A stretch of DNA of 64,000 nucleotides from Dictyophora rubrovolvata (taxonomy: Eukaryota > Basidiomycota > Agaricomycetes > Phallales > Phallaceae). Made by a program: the position numbers and the translations under genes. This document shows, in pieces, positions 36,984 to 49,699 of this stretch. The notes beneath the pieces were generated by a model. The model was given only the letters and a program-made list of their open reading frames with translations, was not told where the DNA came from and searched no databases. The stretch is taken from contig CP114117.1 in assembly GCA_029959195.1 (NCBI GenBank), positions 682,001 to 746,000 of the forward strand. Reading direction: 5' to 3'. Positions within the stretch are counted from its first letter, which is position 1. Each line of letters begins with the position of its first letter.

Positions 36984-39900
36984 TCACCGACGCTCTCGAA
37001 CGTTGTACCAAACTGCCAAAATGACCAAAATACCAAAGCCAGCGATAAAAGCAAACAAAACAAGCACATCTCGGTAATAGTTATTAGATCCGAACCCAAA
37101 CAGCTACCAGAACACGAGCATGAGAAGAAGAATTTTCTAGTCCACTTTGTAAATTCTTACCAGATTCAGAATCAGCGTTGCGGAAACTGCAACGGGAACG
37201 CCATCGAGAGTATCCTGGATCATTAAACCCGAATTGACTTCATTGATACTCAAAGCCTATAGACAATATTAGTCCAAAGAGAACCAAGATTTCCTTTCTT
37301 TTTAAAATGTATTTTTACGCACCTCCAAGGCGTATTTGAGAGGACAAAGCCACTGTAGCCATCTTATCACGGGCGGAATCGAATTAAGATGAACAAAGAA
37401 GCCGGCATATGTTTCTTGATAAAGTGCCGCAAGAGCACTGATAAGGATGGCGATTCCGCCATTACGGAACAAACAGGCAAGTAGGAAATTCTGAAGAGAA
37501 GATTTCAGAGGAAAGCATTGACTACTATTAACTAAGTGATTCATTCGACTTACGAATAATGTCATAGAGATGGAATAGAGCACGACGATGAGCAAGAACT
37601 TGAAGAAATGTGCTGCCGAATGGGATAAACCGGCCATCCAATATACACTGAATTACTTCAATGATGATAGTAGTCAAAAAGGGGTTATGGAAGACGCACA
37701 TGATCGATAAAATGATAGTTGGTAAGAGCCGCAAGGGTATCAAGTCAAATGCAACACGAGAGACTAGCCAGGATATGGGACTGTTACATATCACATTTAA
37801 AACCATAGATGCAAACAATTCAGATATTCATATTAACCTGTAATACCCAGCAGCTCGTTCTCGTAAGAAAAGTGGTCGGATTTCGATGAGATTGTATAAA
37901 GCAGAGATAGTAGTGAATGCAATGAGCGCGCCCTTGCGACGTAAACGTGATGAGGAAACGATTCAGAAGAATTGACGTCTTCTAAGAGTATAACTTACGA
38001 TGAAGAAAAGACACCCTACACGAGCTTGGAACCCTGCGATTGTGATGCCCGTCTGGAAATATAACCCTCCTATTGGGAAAGAAAGCATCAGCTCTCTTGA
38101 AAGAGCAAGTTCGGGGAATTTCAGTCGCGAGCTATCACTGACCAACGAAAACGCCAAGAACACATGCTATGGCCACATGTGTGAAAAACAGTGTTTTATC
38201 CCTATTAAAGAGCCACTAAGCATAACCAACACCGGCTTCAAAAAAAATTACATTACGCACCTCCTCAAATTCAACCACTCTCTCCACGCCAGAACCTCAA
38301 ACTGCGTCATATAAGTCGTTGCATATTGACTCCTCAGTTTATAAGTTGCAGATCCGGAAGTAGTAGCAGTAGTAGTAGGAGTAGACAACTCATCCCTCTC
38401 AACTTTTGTCCTCGACCCAGTCTCATCGACGGCCACAAGCTTTTCTTCACTATTGCCGCTAACACCAGTAGTTGCTGTGGTGCGTCTGTTTAACTGGTTA
38501 GCCTCGCCGGTCTGTAGACTGGTCGCACTACCGGAGGCGATAACAGCGGATCTATTTTCAGGTCCTTCACTGGCAATGTCAAGTAACCAATCTGCAATGT
38601 TGTACCCTTCTGGACAGGGTTCTTCGCCATGGGCTGTCAGTGCTTGAACAGGTGCAAGTCGCCCCGGTCCGCTATATAGCGTCTGGCCTTTTGACAGTAA
38701 AAGTACGTGGGAGAACGTCATGTAGAGTTTTGAGCTATACAAAATCCGTCAGCCCCAGATACATATGATTCTTAAAAGTCTTACTTGGGCTGATGAATTG
38801 AAGCTATCACGGCTGTTGGATTATCAGGGTCGGAGGCGATAGACTGCAGAACCTTCGCAACCTTCGCAGCCGATACCGAATCAAGACCTTAACACAACGA
38901 TAACAATAAATTTGATTTTTCAAACCGATAATAAAAAGAAATGACATACCACTCGTAGGTTCATCCAATACAATTATGTCACACCCAGCAACAAGCTCGC
39001 ATCCCAAACTGACCCTTCTCATTTCACCACCACTTATCCCACGTCTCTCTCCGCTCCCAATTCGAACATCTGCGATGCTGCTTAAACCCAGTTGGGTAAG
39101 GACACTGAAAATAAGGTCGTAAATACTCAGAGAGCATAGAGTCTTAGGGAAGGTTTTTTTTTTCGCACCGAGAAACACGTTCTTCTTTTATAACCTTGCT
39201 GATTGATTCAGGAAGACGAAGGTTAGCGACGAACCTCAGGTATTCACGTGGTGTCAAATGTTGAGGGAGAGTGTCCGCCTATGTATGAAAACATGAGCTT
39301 AGGTTATGAAGGTAACAACCGTCTGCATTTGGAATTCACGAACCTGATCGACAAAACCAATCCTAGGACTCTTAACGATATTTCCATTTTGGTCGAAAAA
39401 TTCCACTTTGCCAGATATTTTGCCGGCTTTACGTTTCCCGGCGATAATGTCTATTAGGGACGTTTTTCCTGCACCGCTAGGACCTAGAATGGCGAGCATA
39501 TGACCAGGCTTGACGGTGCCTCTTGACGTGCTCGGGTCAAGAATCGTCTTAAAATTACTGCTAGAACCACCCTCGGTGTCTTTCCGTCGTTTTCTCCTGT
39601 TATTCAGATTGAATGTGCCATAATTTATGGGTACAACATATCCAATGTTTTCCCAACGTACACCAATTCCACCTTGATGAACAGTTTTGGGACCATTTTT
39701 TCTCGCACGCATTTGGAAGAACTTCCCAAGGAAGAGGAAAAATATGGCGAGAAAAACGAGGGTACCGACGACTGCTAGGCCAGCAATGACTCCGCCGCTA
39801 AGTTCCTTACTAGTAGATGTCGGGCTGGTCGAATTCGTACCCGAGGCAAAATCAATTGCAAATTGTTGGACACATTCGCCGAACTTGCAGCCCGTTAGAG

Positions 39901-40937
39901 AAAGGCCGTCTTTTCCGAAAAGTCCGTTTAGTGTGGATTGTTGGAAGAAGCATGCGCCGTTGGTGGAGTTTGCGCAGTTGATGTCAAGTTCACCATCTAG
40001 ACTGTTGATGATCTGAGTTAAATCTAAATTCTACATCGAAAGTTTCAGATTCATTTCGTTTTTTTTGGTTGAGGGATTGAGAGTGGAAACACGTACGGAA
40101 TTACCTCCGCAGAAGGTTGTTCCCGGTTTGCATGTACACTGCAAGTTCTGGCATTTCCAGTCACTGCCGTCGCTAATGCCCTGAGTGCAGTTATTGGCAT
40201 TGCAGAAGAATTGCTCGACACTCTCATAAAAAAGTTGTGCATAAATACTTCCGTTAGGGCCGAAGGACGTGGAACCGGGAAGAGGTGAAAGTGAAGAGTC
40301 TAGTGTACGTATGATGTTAAGATCTGTTTTACGAGGAAAGACGCCTTGCAAAGTGGGGTTCTACAAATACAATATTAAAAGGAATGGATAAATGGTTGAG
40401 TGGAGGACTTACAATAACATCACAGCTCATTTGACTCGCAGCGAAAACGCGAGGTTGGGTGTTGCATGTTATGGTCAAGTTTTGGGATGTATTAGTTACG
40501 CTGGGCAATTGCTGGTTGCCAGCAACAGAAGTGACGCTGGATTGACCAGCTTGACAAGCATTTGCTGTTGTGCATACTTTGGTGACGGTATAAGTCAGTC
40601 AGTGGCCAAGGAATGATAAAACCCTCAGTGATGAAATCATTATTTCCTTACCATTACAACCAGCACCAGTCCAACCGTTTTCACAAGCACAACTTGAAAA
40701 ATTACTTGGGGCATTTCCTTGAGGTTGAGCGAGCGGCCGTTGAGAACCTTGAAAAATCGTTCCACCGCATCCCAGCAAATCGCAAGTGGGACCTCCAAAG
40801 CCAACCGGACATGCGCAAGCCGAACCATTGACGGTGCCATAATTCTCGCATGAAGGAGCAGCACCAACTACATGTCCGATGCTACCAAGAGCAATGACGA
40901 GAAAGACCTTGGCAAGGACGCTCGGAGAAATCAGCAT
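36984..40937 (-). CDS. ABCG-type transporter with EGF-like ectodomain (Adp1-like)
   Basis: ATG at 40937 opens a signal peptide (MLISPSVLAKVFLVIALGSI). The ectodomain has EGF-like cysteines (CACPVGFGGPTCDLLGCG, CACENGWTGAGCN) and two further Cys-rich parts. A membrane helix follows (VIAGLAVVGTLVFLAIFFLF), then the ATPase domain: Walker A GPSGAGKTS, signature ISGGEMRR, Walker B DIIVLDEPTSG. A Thr/Ser-rich linker precedes the C-terminal membrane domain (EVLAWREWLNLRR, GLYFQTGITIAGFQ, LFAFIAGFGILVILAVWYN) and TGA at 36984. Many short introns, no disruption seen. Architecture matches yeast Adp1 (YCR011C) and its fungal relatives; substrate unknown. Partial copies lie at 18.7, 41.7 and 46.4 kb. Confidence 0.88.
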
Positions 40938-41734
40938 GGTGTCCGGGTGCCAAAGGACAGATGTGTGACGGATTCTGCTGCAGCTAACACTTGTCAAACC
41001 GTGAGAGGGGGGAACAGAGGCGACAGCGTCGTTGTTAAAAAATAGATCGCAACGGAAAAAGTTCGAAAAATTTATCGTTCCGTCCTTGAACTTGACTTAT
41101 TTACATACAAAACGCGCGACGGGGACAGCCCGAACAGGGTCGAATTCGAAGGACCCACGCATCATCGAAGGTAAAGGCAGGCTGTGTAGGAGGAAAAAAA
41201 AAAGGAGGCAGACAGGTAGTACGTATGTATCGTCATTAACTAGATATGTATATATTATCGTGATAAACATGCTGTTGCAGCGATGACTAGTAGGAAATCT
41301 AAGTCCTCGTCTTTCTCGGCCTTCTCCTTATATTATTGAATACGGCGAGCGATCGACTACCGGGCTGGACTTTATGACTTGAAACATTGGCAGAAAGGTT
41401 GGATCTTATCTTATCAGTACGACGGTGTACTCAACCCGGCCTGGCACGGCCGCCCTTGTGTTCTGATCAAACCCGGCACTGGAGTAACAAACTCCCTCGT
41501 AACCGGACAGCAAAGCATCTTCGAAAACAATTCGTGAGAAAAAAAATTCACATCCACAGCTCTTTGTCTATTATTCTTATTCTATTTGATTCAAGGATCA
41601 AGGTACATGAGGGCACGAAATTACAATGGTGCAAGAAATTGACAGTTGGTTCAAGCCCATCTCCTGCGATTATTACATACGACAAAAAAATGAGAAAAGC
41701 TGGCGCCAGCTCCTCGTCTTACCGTGGTGTTTGT
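40938..41734. other. ABC transporter upstream region, no gene seen
   Basis: Presumed promoter of the transporter. Plus-strand frames near 41.4-41.7 kb have no known domain. Similarity to the other ABC upstream regions resumes only beyond 42.0 kb. Confidence 0.35.
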
Positions 41735-41960
41735 CGTGTTCGATACTGAGCTTGTTGCCAGGACTTTCACTTGCAACGCTGTACCCTTCCGAGCGGGACT
41801 CTTCACTTAAGCTTGAGCTGCTAGTGCCTGAAAGTTGAATGGCGCAACTTGCAAGTCGACCTGGTCCTCTGTATAACGGTATAGCGTCTAGCCGTTTGAG
41901 AACAGAAAACGTCATGCAAAGCTTGGAGCTGTAGAAAATCATCAATCGGGGTTAGTATCC
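41735..41960 (-). pseudogene. Fragment of the ABC transporter gene (post-ATPase segment)
   Basis: Reads SSKLCMTFS, then LYRGPGRLAS, then SRSEGYSVAS, matching SSKLYMTFS, LYSGPGRLAP and PCPEGYNIAD of the intact gene. Short, diverged and without flanking exons. Confidence 0.6.
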
Positions 41961-42849
41961 ATAGTTTTCGATGTCTTACTCGCTAAATGTGCTCTCAGAG
42001 AGATCCCTGTTCTAGTTGATTGTGAGACCTTGGGTAATGCAGGCGGTGATCTTACCGTATCATGTCCGCATTATCGGTGTACAGGTATTACCTGGCTCGC
42101 TGACGTCCTGAAATCCCGCTCATGTAGGTCTGATTAGTATTGCGCCGAGAGGGTTTTACATTAGCCCATACTACTAAAGCATGAGACTAGAGTCATTGGA
42201 CCCCAGCAAGGATATGTTCTCAATGTTGTTTAACACACGACAAGAGACAAAGTCCTGCTCCCCCAGAAAAATCGGCACCAGGTAGCTATAGTAATTTTAC
42301 TGCACCAGCTTTTACGCAACGTTATTAATCTGTGTTAAATTGTAGTCTTGCGCGGGCAGAGATTGACGGGACTTTAAGAAGCCTTGTTGATTTGTTAAAT
42401 GAGTTAATCGCATAAAACGCCTATTAAAATCTGAGAACCATAGTCTCATCGGGGGGTGTTTTGTGATGCGCCTTTCCATCTGAACATTCAGTTGCTGCGG
42501 GGACAATCAACTTTTTTCCGTGTCTTTGTCATCGGCCTGTGAATTGTGTGAACGAACCCCAAAAGAGCAAAGACTGGTATCTAATCTGGATCAAAAGACG
42601 CTGATTGTGCAAAGGAAGAATTGAAGACATTCAGGCCGTTAAAATATGTCTCAGTATACTCGGAAAAAACCATAGACATTACTCAAGCAAGTATTTCAAG
42701 TTGTTCCATCCGCTCCCGAGTCTAGTCAGACATCCAGTGGAAGAGTTGTCCGGTTCGGGGCCCGCGGACGTGCTGGCTTCCGCCACTGCTGTTCATAATG
42801 GCAGATAGCCGGAATCCAAGTTTAGAGCCAGTAGGCCGGATTTAGCATG
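41961..42849 (-). repeat. Diverged flank of the duplication unit
   Basis: 41.98-42.26 kb matches 47.88-48.15 kb (AGATCCCTGTTCTA, TAATGCAGGCGG, CTGAAATCCCGCTC, GGACCCCAGCA). 42.28-42.50 kb is unmatched sequence. 42.5-42.85 kb returns to flank sequence (GCAAAGACTGGTATCTAATC, TAGCCGGAATCCAAG). Confidence 0.5.
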
Positions 42850-43067
42850 TGTAAGTTAATTAGTCTCTTCCCTAGTGGTCGGTAACGACGACTATATTAC
42901 CTGTAAGTTAATTAGTCTACAGGTGTGTAAGTACGTTATGTTATTATATCGATATGGTTTACTCACCTCTTCCCTAGTGGTCGGTAACGACGACTAGGGG
43001 AGAGGTGACGCGCTCGTACTACGCGTATAGGGCGTGATACTGGCGCTTAGTGCGCCGGATTCTAACA
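42850..43067. mobile_element. Solo-LTR-like insertion (218 bp)
   Basis: Begins TG and ends CA, and is flanked by the 5 bp direct repeat GCATG at 42845-42849 and 43068-43072. The copy of the host repeat at 44.79 kb reads uninterrupted through this point (TTTAGCATGGAAGTTG), which proves the insertion. It contains internal repeats and a hairpin. A fossil solo LTR is the best reading; family unknown. It postdates the duplication of its host repeat. Confidence 0.55.
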
Positions 43068-43225
43068 GCATGGAAGTTGTCAATAAGTGAGTGAACGCAA
43101 TGTTGATATATTGACGCATAAATATTCATAATAAATAATAAGTGAGCTAGAAAGAAGACTAGTCGAGTGTATTATGGTATATTGTAAATCCCGCCGACAA
43201 TATAATCCGTTCTGTATTCCTTTAC

Positions 43226-44161
43226 TCAGGAGCCGGTGAGAGTGTTGGCGATGTTAATAGCATCAACAAAGTTACTGTTTACATTTGTGAAGATAGTATC
43301 CATCTGTTCTGCCGTGGGCTTGGGGGGGAAAGAGGCATGAATGTGAGTGTCTAGCATTCCTCAAAAACATACCGGAGTAAACTTGGTTTTAACAGCCAAT
43401 TCCAAATTCTGTAAATTATCATCATTAGAGATTACTATCAGTAAGTTAAACTATCTTACGTCTTTGGCCAATGACATATCTGTGAGCGCGCTCCTGTATG
43501 TTAAGGCAAGAGTGGTTTGATTGAAAAAAGCGGAGACATCTAATTTTATCGTTAGCGTGACGGCGTCGTTAAGGGTGTCGTAGAGCGGTTTGAGACCGAA
43601 ATCCACGAGAGTTTGACAATCGATATCGCTGATGGTACCAGCTGCCTTTGTTGATATTAATGTCAGTTTATTCTCCCTTTTTAAAACCCAAATTCTCTTA
43701 CCTGTACGAGGGAAGCCGACTATGCATTTCAATTACGTAAAAAAGTTTTTTTTTTTCAGCGAGCTAGTAAGGGGGCGTTTCTTACCTGATTCATGTTGTC
43801 TCCAGCGGTTGAAATTTCATTCAATATGTTCTGAAGCTTAATAAAACTTTTAGAAAGCATATAACCTAGCTTTGTTAATAACTTACCATTTGCGTCGTCA
43901 CATTATTAATAAAGCCAAAAGTAAGGTTAAATGCAATATCTTCGTTGACAATTTCCTTATCCGGGAGAGTAGTTCATATACATGGAGAAGAATAGAGGCG
44001 TGAGTGAGACTCACGACACCTTGATACGCTGCACCTATACTATTAAACAGGTCCGTAGCGTTGAGAGAAGCAACACGGGCGGGACCATTGAGGGGAGTTG
44101 CCAAAACAGCGGTGACGAAAGTCGTTGCGAGGAGTGCAAAAGGAGCTCTGAGAGGGTGCAT
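43226..44161 (-). CDS. Small secreted HsbA-like protein, copy C (intact)
   Basis: Six exons join in phase to about 193 residues. Signal peptide MHPLRAPFALLATTFVTAVLA. Then TPLNGPARVASLNATDLFN, EIVNEDIAFNLTFGF, LQNILNEISTAGDNMNQ, the long exon AAGTISDIDCQTLVDFGLKP to DMSLAKD, the short NLELAVKTKFTP, and a last exon ending INIANTLTGS with TGA at 43226. Potential N-glycosylation at NAT, NLT, NVT and NQT. The spacing of the helical heptads and the GTISDID start of the core recall the HsbA / cell-wall galactomannoprotein domain. TATA at 44235-44241. It differs clearly from copy A in the mature part while sharing the signal peptide. Confidence 0.6.
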
Positions 44162-44234
44162 GTGCGAAAGAAATTAAACGAGGATAATGTATGAAAGATG
44201 TATTGTGTATCCAACCCATCCAAAATGTTCCGAC

Positions 44235-44293
44235 TTTTATACACAAAAACCCTGGGATTTCGGCGTGAACCCGACCGGATGCAGTGTGAAATG
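44235..44293 (-). promoter_or_regulatory. Conserved proximal promoter of copy C with TATA box
   Basis: On the minus strand: CACACTGCATCCGGTCGGG, TTCACGCCGAAATCCCAGG, then TTTTTGTGTATAAAAGTCGG. The TATAAAA (44235-44241) is 75 bp upstream of the ATG. Confidence 0.55.
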
Positions 44294-44943
44294 GTCAAAG
44301 GTGCGGTGATGTTCAAAATTGTGGTGCGGATGTTCAGGTTTTTTCATTGTAAAGGCATGCAAGCCTAAGGAACTCGGAATGTCTTGCGCGCTGTATCCAT
44401 CCATGTCTATAAAATCAAGAAAAATAACAATAATATTCACGACGTTGTGCAATGAAAAGACAGGAATTGCATGATGATCCCGGTCATATTACGGTCATAC
44501 TTGACCGGTCGTGACTGTTGATCCTAGCACGTTTCCACTGCTACAGTCATTTCTCGAAGAAGTATTTACACGTTACGTGGTACTCGATTATGTAATAGCT
44601 ATCTACGAGGGGTTCGGACTTACGAGACCCTGTTCCATCCGCACAAGAGTTGTCCGGGTCGGAGACCGCGGACGATGCTGGCTTCAGCCAGTACTCGGAG
44701 CTTCAGCTCACTGGAGTCTGGCCTTTTTCCAACACTTGTAGTTGCTTCAGGATAGCCGGAATCCAAGTTTAGAGCCGGTAGGCCGGATTTAGCATGGAAG
44801 TTGTCAATCAGTGAGTAATCACAATGTTGATATATTGACGCATAAATATTCATAACAAGTGAGCTAGGAAGAAGACTAGTAGAGTGTGAATATCAATTAG
44901 GGTAAATCCCACCGACAATATAATCCGTTCTGTATTCCTTTAC

Positions 44944-45873
44944 TCAGGAGCCGGTGAGAGTGGCGGCGATGTTAATAGCATCAACAAAGTTACTGTTTAC
45001 ATTTGTGAAGATATTATCCATCTGTTCTGCCGTGGGCTTGGGGGGGAAAGAGGCATGAATGTGAGTGTCTAGCATTCCTCAAAAACATACCGGAGTAAAC
45101 TTGGTTTTAACAGCCAATTCCAAATTCTGTAAATTATCATCATTAGAGATTACTATCAGTAAGTTAAACTATCTTACGTCTTTGGCCAATGACATATCTG
45201 TGAGCGCGCTCCTGTATGTTAAGGCAAGAGTGGTTTGATTGAAAAAAGCGGAGACATCTAATTCTATCGTTAGCGCGACGGCGTCGTTAAGGGTGTCGTA
45301 GAGCGGTTTGAGACCGAAATCCACGAGAGTTGATAATCGATATCGCTGATGGTACCAGCTGCCTTTGTTGATATTAATGTCAGTCTATCCTCCCTTTTTA
45401 AAACCCAAATTCTCTTACCTGTACGAGGGAAGCCGACTATGCATTTCAATTACGTAAAAAAGATTTTTTTTTTGGATGAGAGTAAGGGGGCGTTTCTTAC
45501 CTGATTCACGTTGTCTCCGGCGTTTGAAATTTCATTCAATATGTTCTGAAGCTTAATAAAACTTTTAGAAAGCATATAACCTAGCTTTGTTAATAACTAA
45601 CTATTTGCGTCGTCACACCTGAGCTAACTTGAGGAGCAAGGCTAACAATATCGTCGTTGACAATTTCCTTATCCGGGAGAGTAGTTCATATACATGGAGA
45701 AGAATAGAGGCGTAAGCGAGACTCACGACGCCTTGATACGCAGCACCCATACTATTAAACAGGTCCGTAGCGTTGAGAGAAGTAACACGGGCGGGACCAT
45801 TGAGGGGAGTTGCCAAAACAGCGGTGACGAAAGTCGTTGCGAGGAGTGAAAAAGGAACACTGAGATAGTACAT
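44944..45873 (-). pseudogene. HsbA-like secreted protein, copy D (frameshifted)
   Basis: Very close to copy C in exons and introns. Exon 1 reads MYYLSVPFSLLATTFVTAVLA from ATG at 45873, then NATDLFNSMGAAYQG, EIVNDDIVSLAPQ and LQNILNEISNAGDNVNQ. In the long exon one base is missing relative to copy C just after GTISDID, so the core frame is lost unless splicing compensates. Terminal exons are preserved in sequence. The recent age of the duplication is shown by the near identity of the intron sequences. Confidence 0.65.
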
Positions 45874-46404
45874 GTCCGAACGAGCGAGGATAAATTGTTT
45901 AAAATGTTCCAATTTTATAGGCAAAAACCGTGAAATTGCGGCGTGAACCTGACCGGATGCGGTGTGGAATGGAATGGTCAAAGATGCGGTGATGTTCAGT
46001 ATTGCGATGCGGAATATAATGGCGGAATGTTCGATATATTTAAAGGCATGCAACTCTAAGGAACTCGGAGTATCTTGAGCGTTGTCTCCATCCATGTCTA
46101 TAAAGCCAAGAAAAACAACAATCATGTTTTTGGTTCACGACGTTGTGCAATGAAAAGATAGGGATTGCAAGATGATCCAGCCTTCCAGTACATGAAGCAT
46201 TACCTAGCACTGTGTTAACCCGCCAGCCGGTTTCCACTGCCACGGTCAATTACTCTCCCTCGGCAAAGATGGAACGGTGAACTTCGACGGTCCTAAAAAA
46301 GAGAAGATCCTTGTCACGTAGGTAGATTAAGGTAGATCAAGTGTGAAGAGGACCATAAGCGGATCCCAGTTGATTGTTCCTACTCGGCAAAGTCTGGTGA
46401 GACC

Positions 46405-47855
46405 GTGTCTGGCCTCGCCGGTCTCAAGATTAGTCGCACTACCGGAGACGATAAGAGTGGATCTATTTTCCAGGTCCTTCACTGGCAATGTTGAGTGGCC
46501 AGTTGCGGTGTTATACCCTACGGGCTGTCACTGCTTGGAACAGGCTCATCAAGTCCTCCCAATCCGATGGATAGCGTCTGACTTTTCGATAGCAAATGAG
46601 AGAGCGTTATGTAGCTATACAAAATCCATCAGTCTCAGATAGTAAATATAGTCCTTCAAGTCTTACTTGGGCTGATGAATCGAAGCTACATACGACGGGT
46701 GTCGGGTTGTCAGGGTCGGAGGCAGTAGACTGTAGAACTTTCGCAACCTTCGTAGATACCGATATAAGACTTTAACACAACGACAATAATAGAGTTGATT
46801 TTTTAAACCGATAATGATAATAATAAAAACGACATGCCGCTCGTAGGTTCATCCAATATAATCATGTCACAAGCTCACATCCCAAACTGACCCTACTTGG
46901 CATTTCACCATCGCTGATTCCACGTCTCTCCCAATCCGAACATCTGCAATGCTGATTAAACCCCGCCGGGTAAGGACACTAATAGTAAGGTCTTGAATAC
47001 ACAGAGAGCACGGAGTCTTAGGGAAAGTTTTTTTCCGCACCGAGAAACACCTCCTTTCATAGCTTTTGTTGATTAGTTCGGGAAGACGAAGGCAAGCGAC
47101 AAACTTCAGGTATTCATGTGTTGAGGGAGAGTACCTGCCTATGTATGAAAGTATGAGCCTAGGTCACCGAGTGAAGAGACTAGCGTGCGTATGATGTCAC
47201 GGTTAGGATCTGCTTCACCGGAAAACGCGCCTTGCAAAGTGGGGTTCTACAAATACAATATCGAAGTGAATGGATAAATGGTTGAATGGAGGACTTACAA
47301 TAGCATCACAGCTCATTTGACTCGCAGCAAAAACGCGAGGCTGATGGTATGTCATGGCCAGGTTTTGGGATGTATTAATTACGCTGGGCAGTTGCTGGTT
47401 GCTAGCAACGGAAGTGACGCTGGATTGACCAGCTTGACAAGCATTTGCTGTTGTGCATACTTTGGTGACGGTATAAGTCAGTCAATGGCCAAGGAATGAT
47501 AAAACCCTCAGTGATCGGGAAAACTATTTCTTACCATTACAACCAGCACCAATCCAACCGTTTTCACAAGCACAAACTGAAAAATTACTTGGGACATTTC
47601 CTTGAGGTTGAGCGAGCGGCCGTTGGGAACCTTGAAAAATCGTTCCACCGCATCCTAGCAAATCGCCAGTGGGACCTCCAAAGCCAACCGGACATGCGCA
47701 AGTCGAATCATTGACGATGCCATAATTCTCGCATGAAGGAGCAGCACCAACAACATGTCCGATGCTACCAAGAGCACCGACGAGAAGAAAGCTGGCGGAG
47801 ACGCTCGGAGATGTTTCCGGGTGCCGCCAAAGGACAGATGTGTGACAGATTCGAT
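46405..47855 (-). pseudogene. Truncated copy of the ABC transporter gene
   Basis: Matches the intact gene in two blocks. 47.16-47.86 kb equals the signal peptide and first EGF exons (GGPT-C, ENGWTGAGCN regions near 47.6 kb). 46.4-47.15 kb equals the ATPase signature to post-ATPase linker (LPGRL-like segment). About 1 kb in between, covering the rest of the ectodomain, the membrane helix and Walker A, is deleted. No reading frame spans it. Confidence 0.7.
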
Positions 47856-47989
47856 TGAACTTTCTCGCCGGGTGTGCTCGCAGAAATCCCTGCTCTATAG
47901 TCGATTGAAGGTAATGCAGGCGGCGATCTTATATCATGGTGTGAATCATCTCGTTCTTTAATATATACTGGTCCGACTCTGACAGTTCT

Positions 47990-48640
47990 CGCTGACTGAC
48001 ATAGTACTGAAATCCCGCTCCAAGTCATGTACCCGGTCTAGTTGGTATTTGATTGGCACCAAGAAAGTTTTACACTAGCCCATACTAAATTTTTTTGTAT
48101 ATATTCCATCACGAGACTAGAATCCCTGGACCCCAGCACGGATCCACATATATGAAGGAACAAAGTTTATGTAATACGCAGTGGCACACGACCGGAGGCG
48201 GAGTCCAAGCTCGAACCAATCTAAGGACACTGATTGTGCAAAGTGCAAATTGAAGACCGTCGACGCTTGGGGGAATTACCATAAACAGGAAGACATTACT
48301 CGAGTAAGTACTTCAAATTGTTCCATCCATACCGAGTCCCGTCTAGTCTAGCCAGACACGAGTGGAAGAGCTGTCAAGGTCACTGGGAACCATGGACAGA
48401 TATACTAGTTTCAGTCTCCCGCCGCTGTTAATAATGGCAACTCCAAAATCTAGCCATTTTTCTAATGCTTGCTGTCGATCCAGGATAGCCGGAATCCAAG
48501 TTTCCAGTTGGCAGTAGGCCGGATTTGGTGTGCAAGTTGTCACTTATTATTACGCACTAAGTGAGCTAGGAGGAAAACTAGTCGAGTGTGAATACCAATT
48601 ATGATATATTGTAAAACCCATTGACACGACCCAGCGCCAG
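47990..48640 (-). repeat. 3'-flank repeat between ABC relic and copy E
   Basis: Reverse complement of 18.0-18.53 kb. It contains ATTACTCGAGTAA, CTAAGGACACTGATTGTGC, GGATAGCCGGAATCCAAG and CTAGTCGAGTGTGAATACC. Confidence 0.65.
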
Positions 48641-48679
48641 CGGGTTGAAAGGCTGCGAGATCAAGAGCGCTCACAACTT

Positions 48680-49699
48680 TCAACGATCATGAGAGCACTC
48701 GCAACTTGCAAAGGCTTCGAGATTAAGAACTCGGTTCAAGTCACTTTCTGGACCCACAATAGCAGCGTTCAACATATCTACCGTATCCTTTAGGGGGAAA
48801 GAGACATGAACGTGAGTGTTTAGCGTTCCCCAGATACATATAATCAAAAACATACCGAAGAAAGCACGGGCCTCATGGTGTTTGCCAAAAGCTGCAAATC
48901 ATTATCATTAAGGATTACTGTTACCGAGCTAAACCATCTTACACCTATGGCTTCTGACATTTGGAAGATCGATGTCGCGAAGTTCTTAGTATCGTTAGCA
49001 CTTAGAGCGACAGAAATATCGAATGCCTGTTGCGCTGACAGCATTGTGGCGGTGCCTTCAATGCTGCTGAAGAGGGGTGCGACAAAGTTATTTATGAAGG
49101 TTTCGCTTTCATCCTTATTGAAGGAACCAACTGCCTTTGTTGATATTGATGTCAGATTGAAAACCCAAGCTCTCTTACACGCGTGGCCAGAGTCACCTTT
49201 GCGTTTCAATTACATAAAATTTTTGGATGAGAATTGGGGGCGTTTCTTACCTTATCTATTCTGTCAATTACATAAAAAGATTTTTTGGATGAGAATAAGG
49301 GGGCGTTCCTGACCCCTTTCACGTTGTCTGTGGTGGTTGAGAAATCACTCAACAAAGTGTTAAACTCAGATGAAACTTTAAGACAGCATATAACAACCTA
49401 GCTTTGTTACATAATAACTTACTGTTTCTAACGTTTCGTTTGTATTAATAGATTTAATATCGTTGTTGACAATTTCCTTTAAATTATCCGGGAGAGTAAA
49501 GTTCATGTATATGAAGCAGAACATGTACAGAAGCGGGACTCGCGACAGCTTGATTCGTTAAACCTAACCTAATAAACAGGCGTAACGTCAGGCGGAACGT
49601 TGCCCGACGGGGAACACGGGCGGGATCAGTGAGGGGAGTTGCCAAAGCAGCGGTGACGAAAGTGGTGAGGAGTGCAAAAGGAGCTATGAGAGGGTGCAT
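48680..49699 (-). CDS. Small secreted HsbA-like protein, copy E (possibly decaying)
   Basis: Its later exons are nearly identical to copy A (AVGSFNKDESE, FINNFVAPLFSSIEG, SDTVDMLNAAIVGPESDL, ending CECSHDR at 48680) and remain in phase, as do EIVNNDIKSI and FNTLLSDFSTTTDNVKG. Exon 1 opens MHPLIAPFALLTTFVTAALA at 49699, but its mature end is altered compared with copy A. The exon 1 donor is GC (GCGAGT), and the exon 3 donor is a weak GTCAGG. An intron also carries a small internal duplication (49.20-49.31 kb). Expression evidence is needed to say whether it is a gene or an early pseudogene. Confidence 0.45.
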
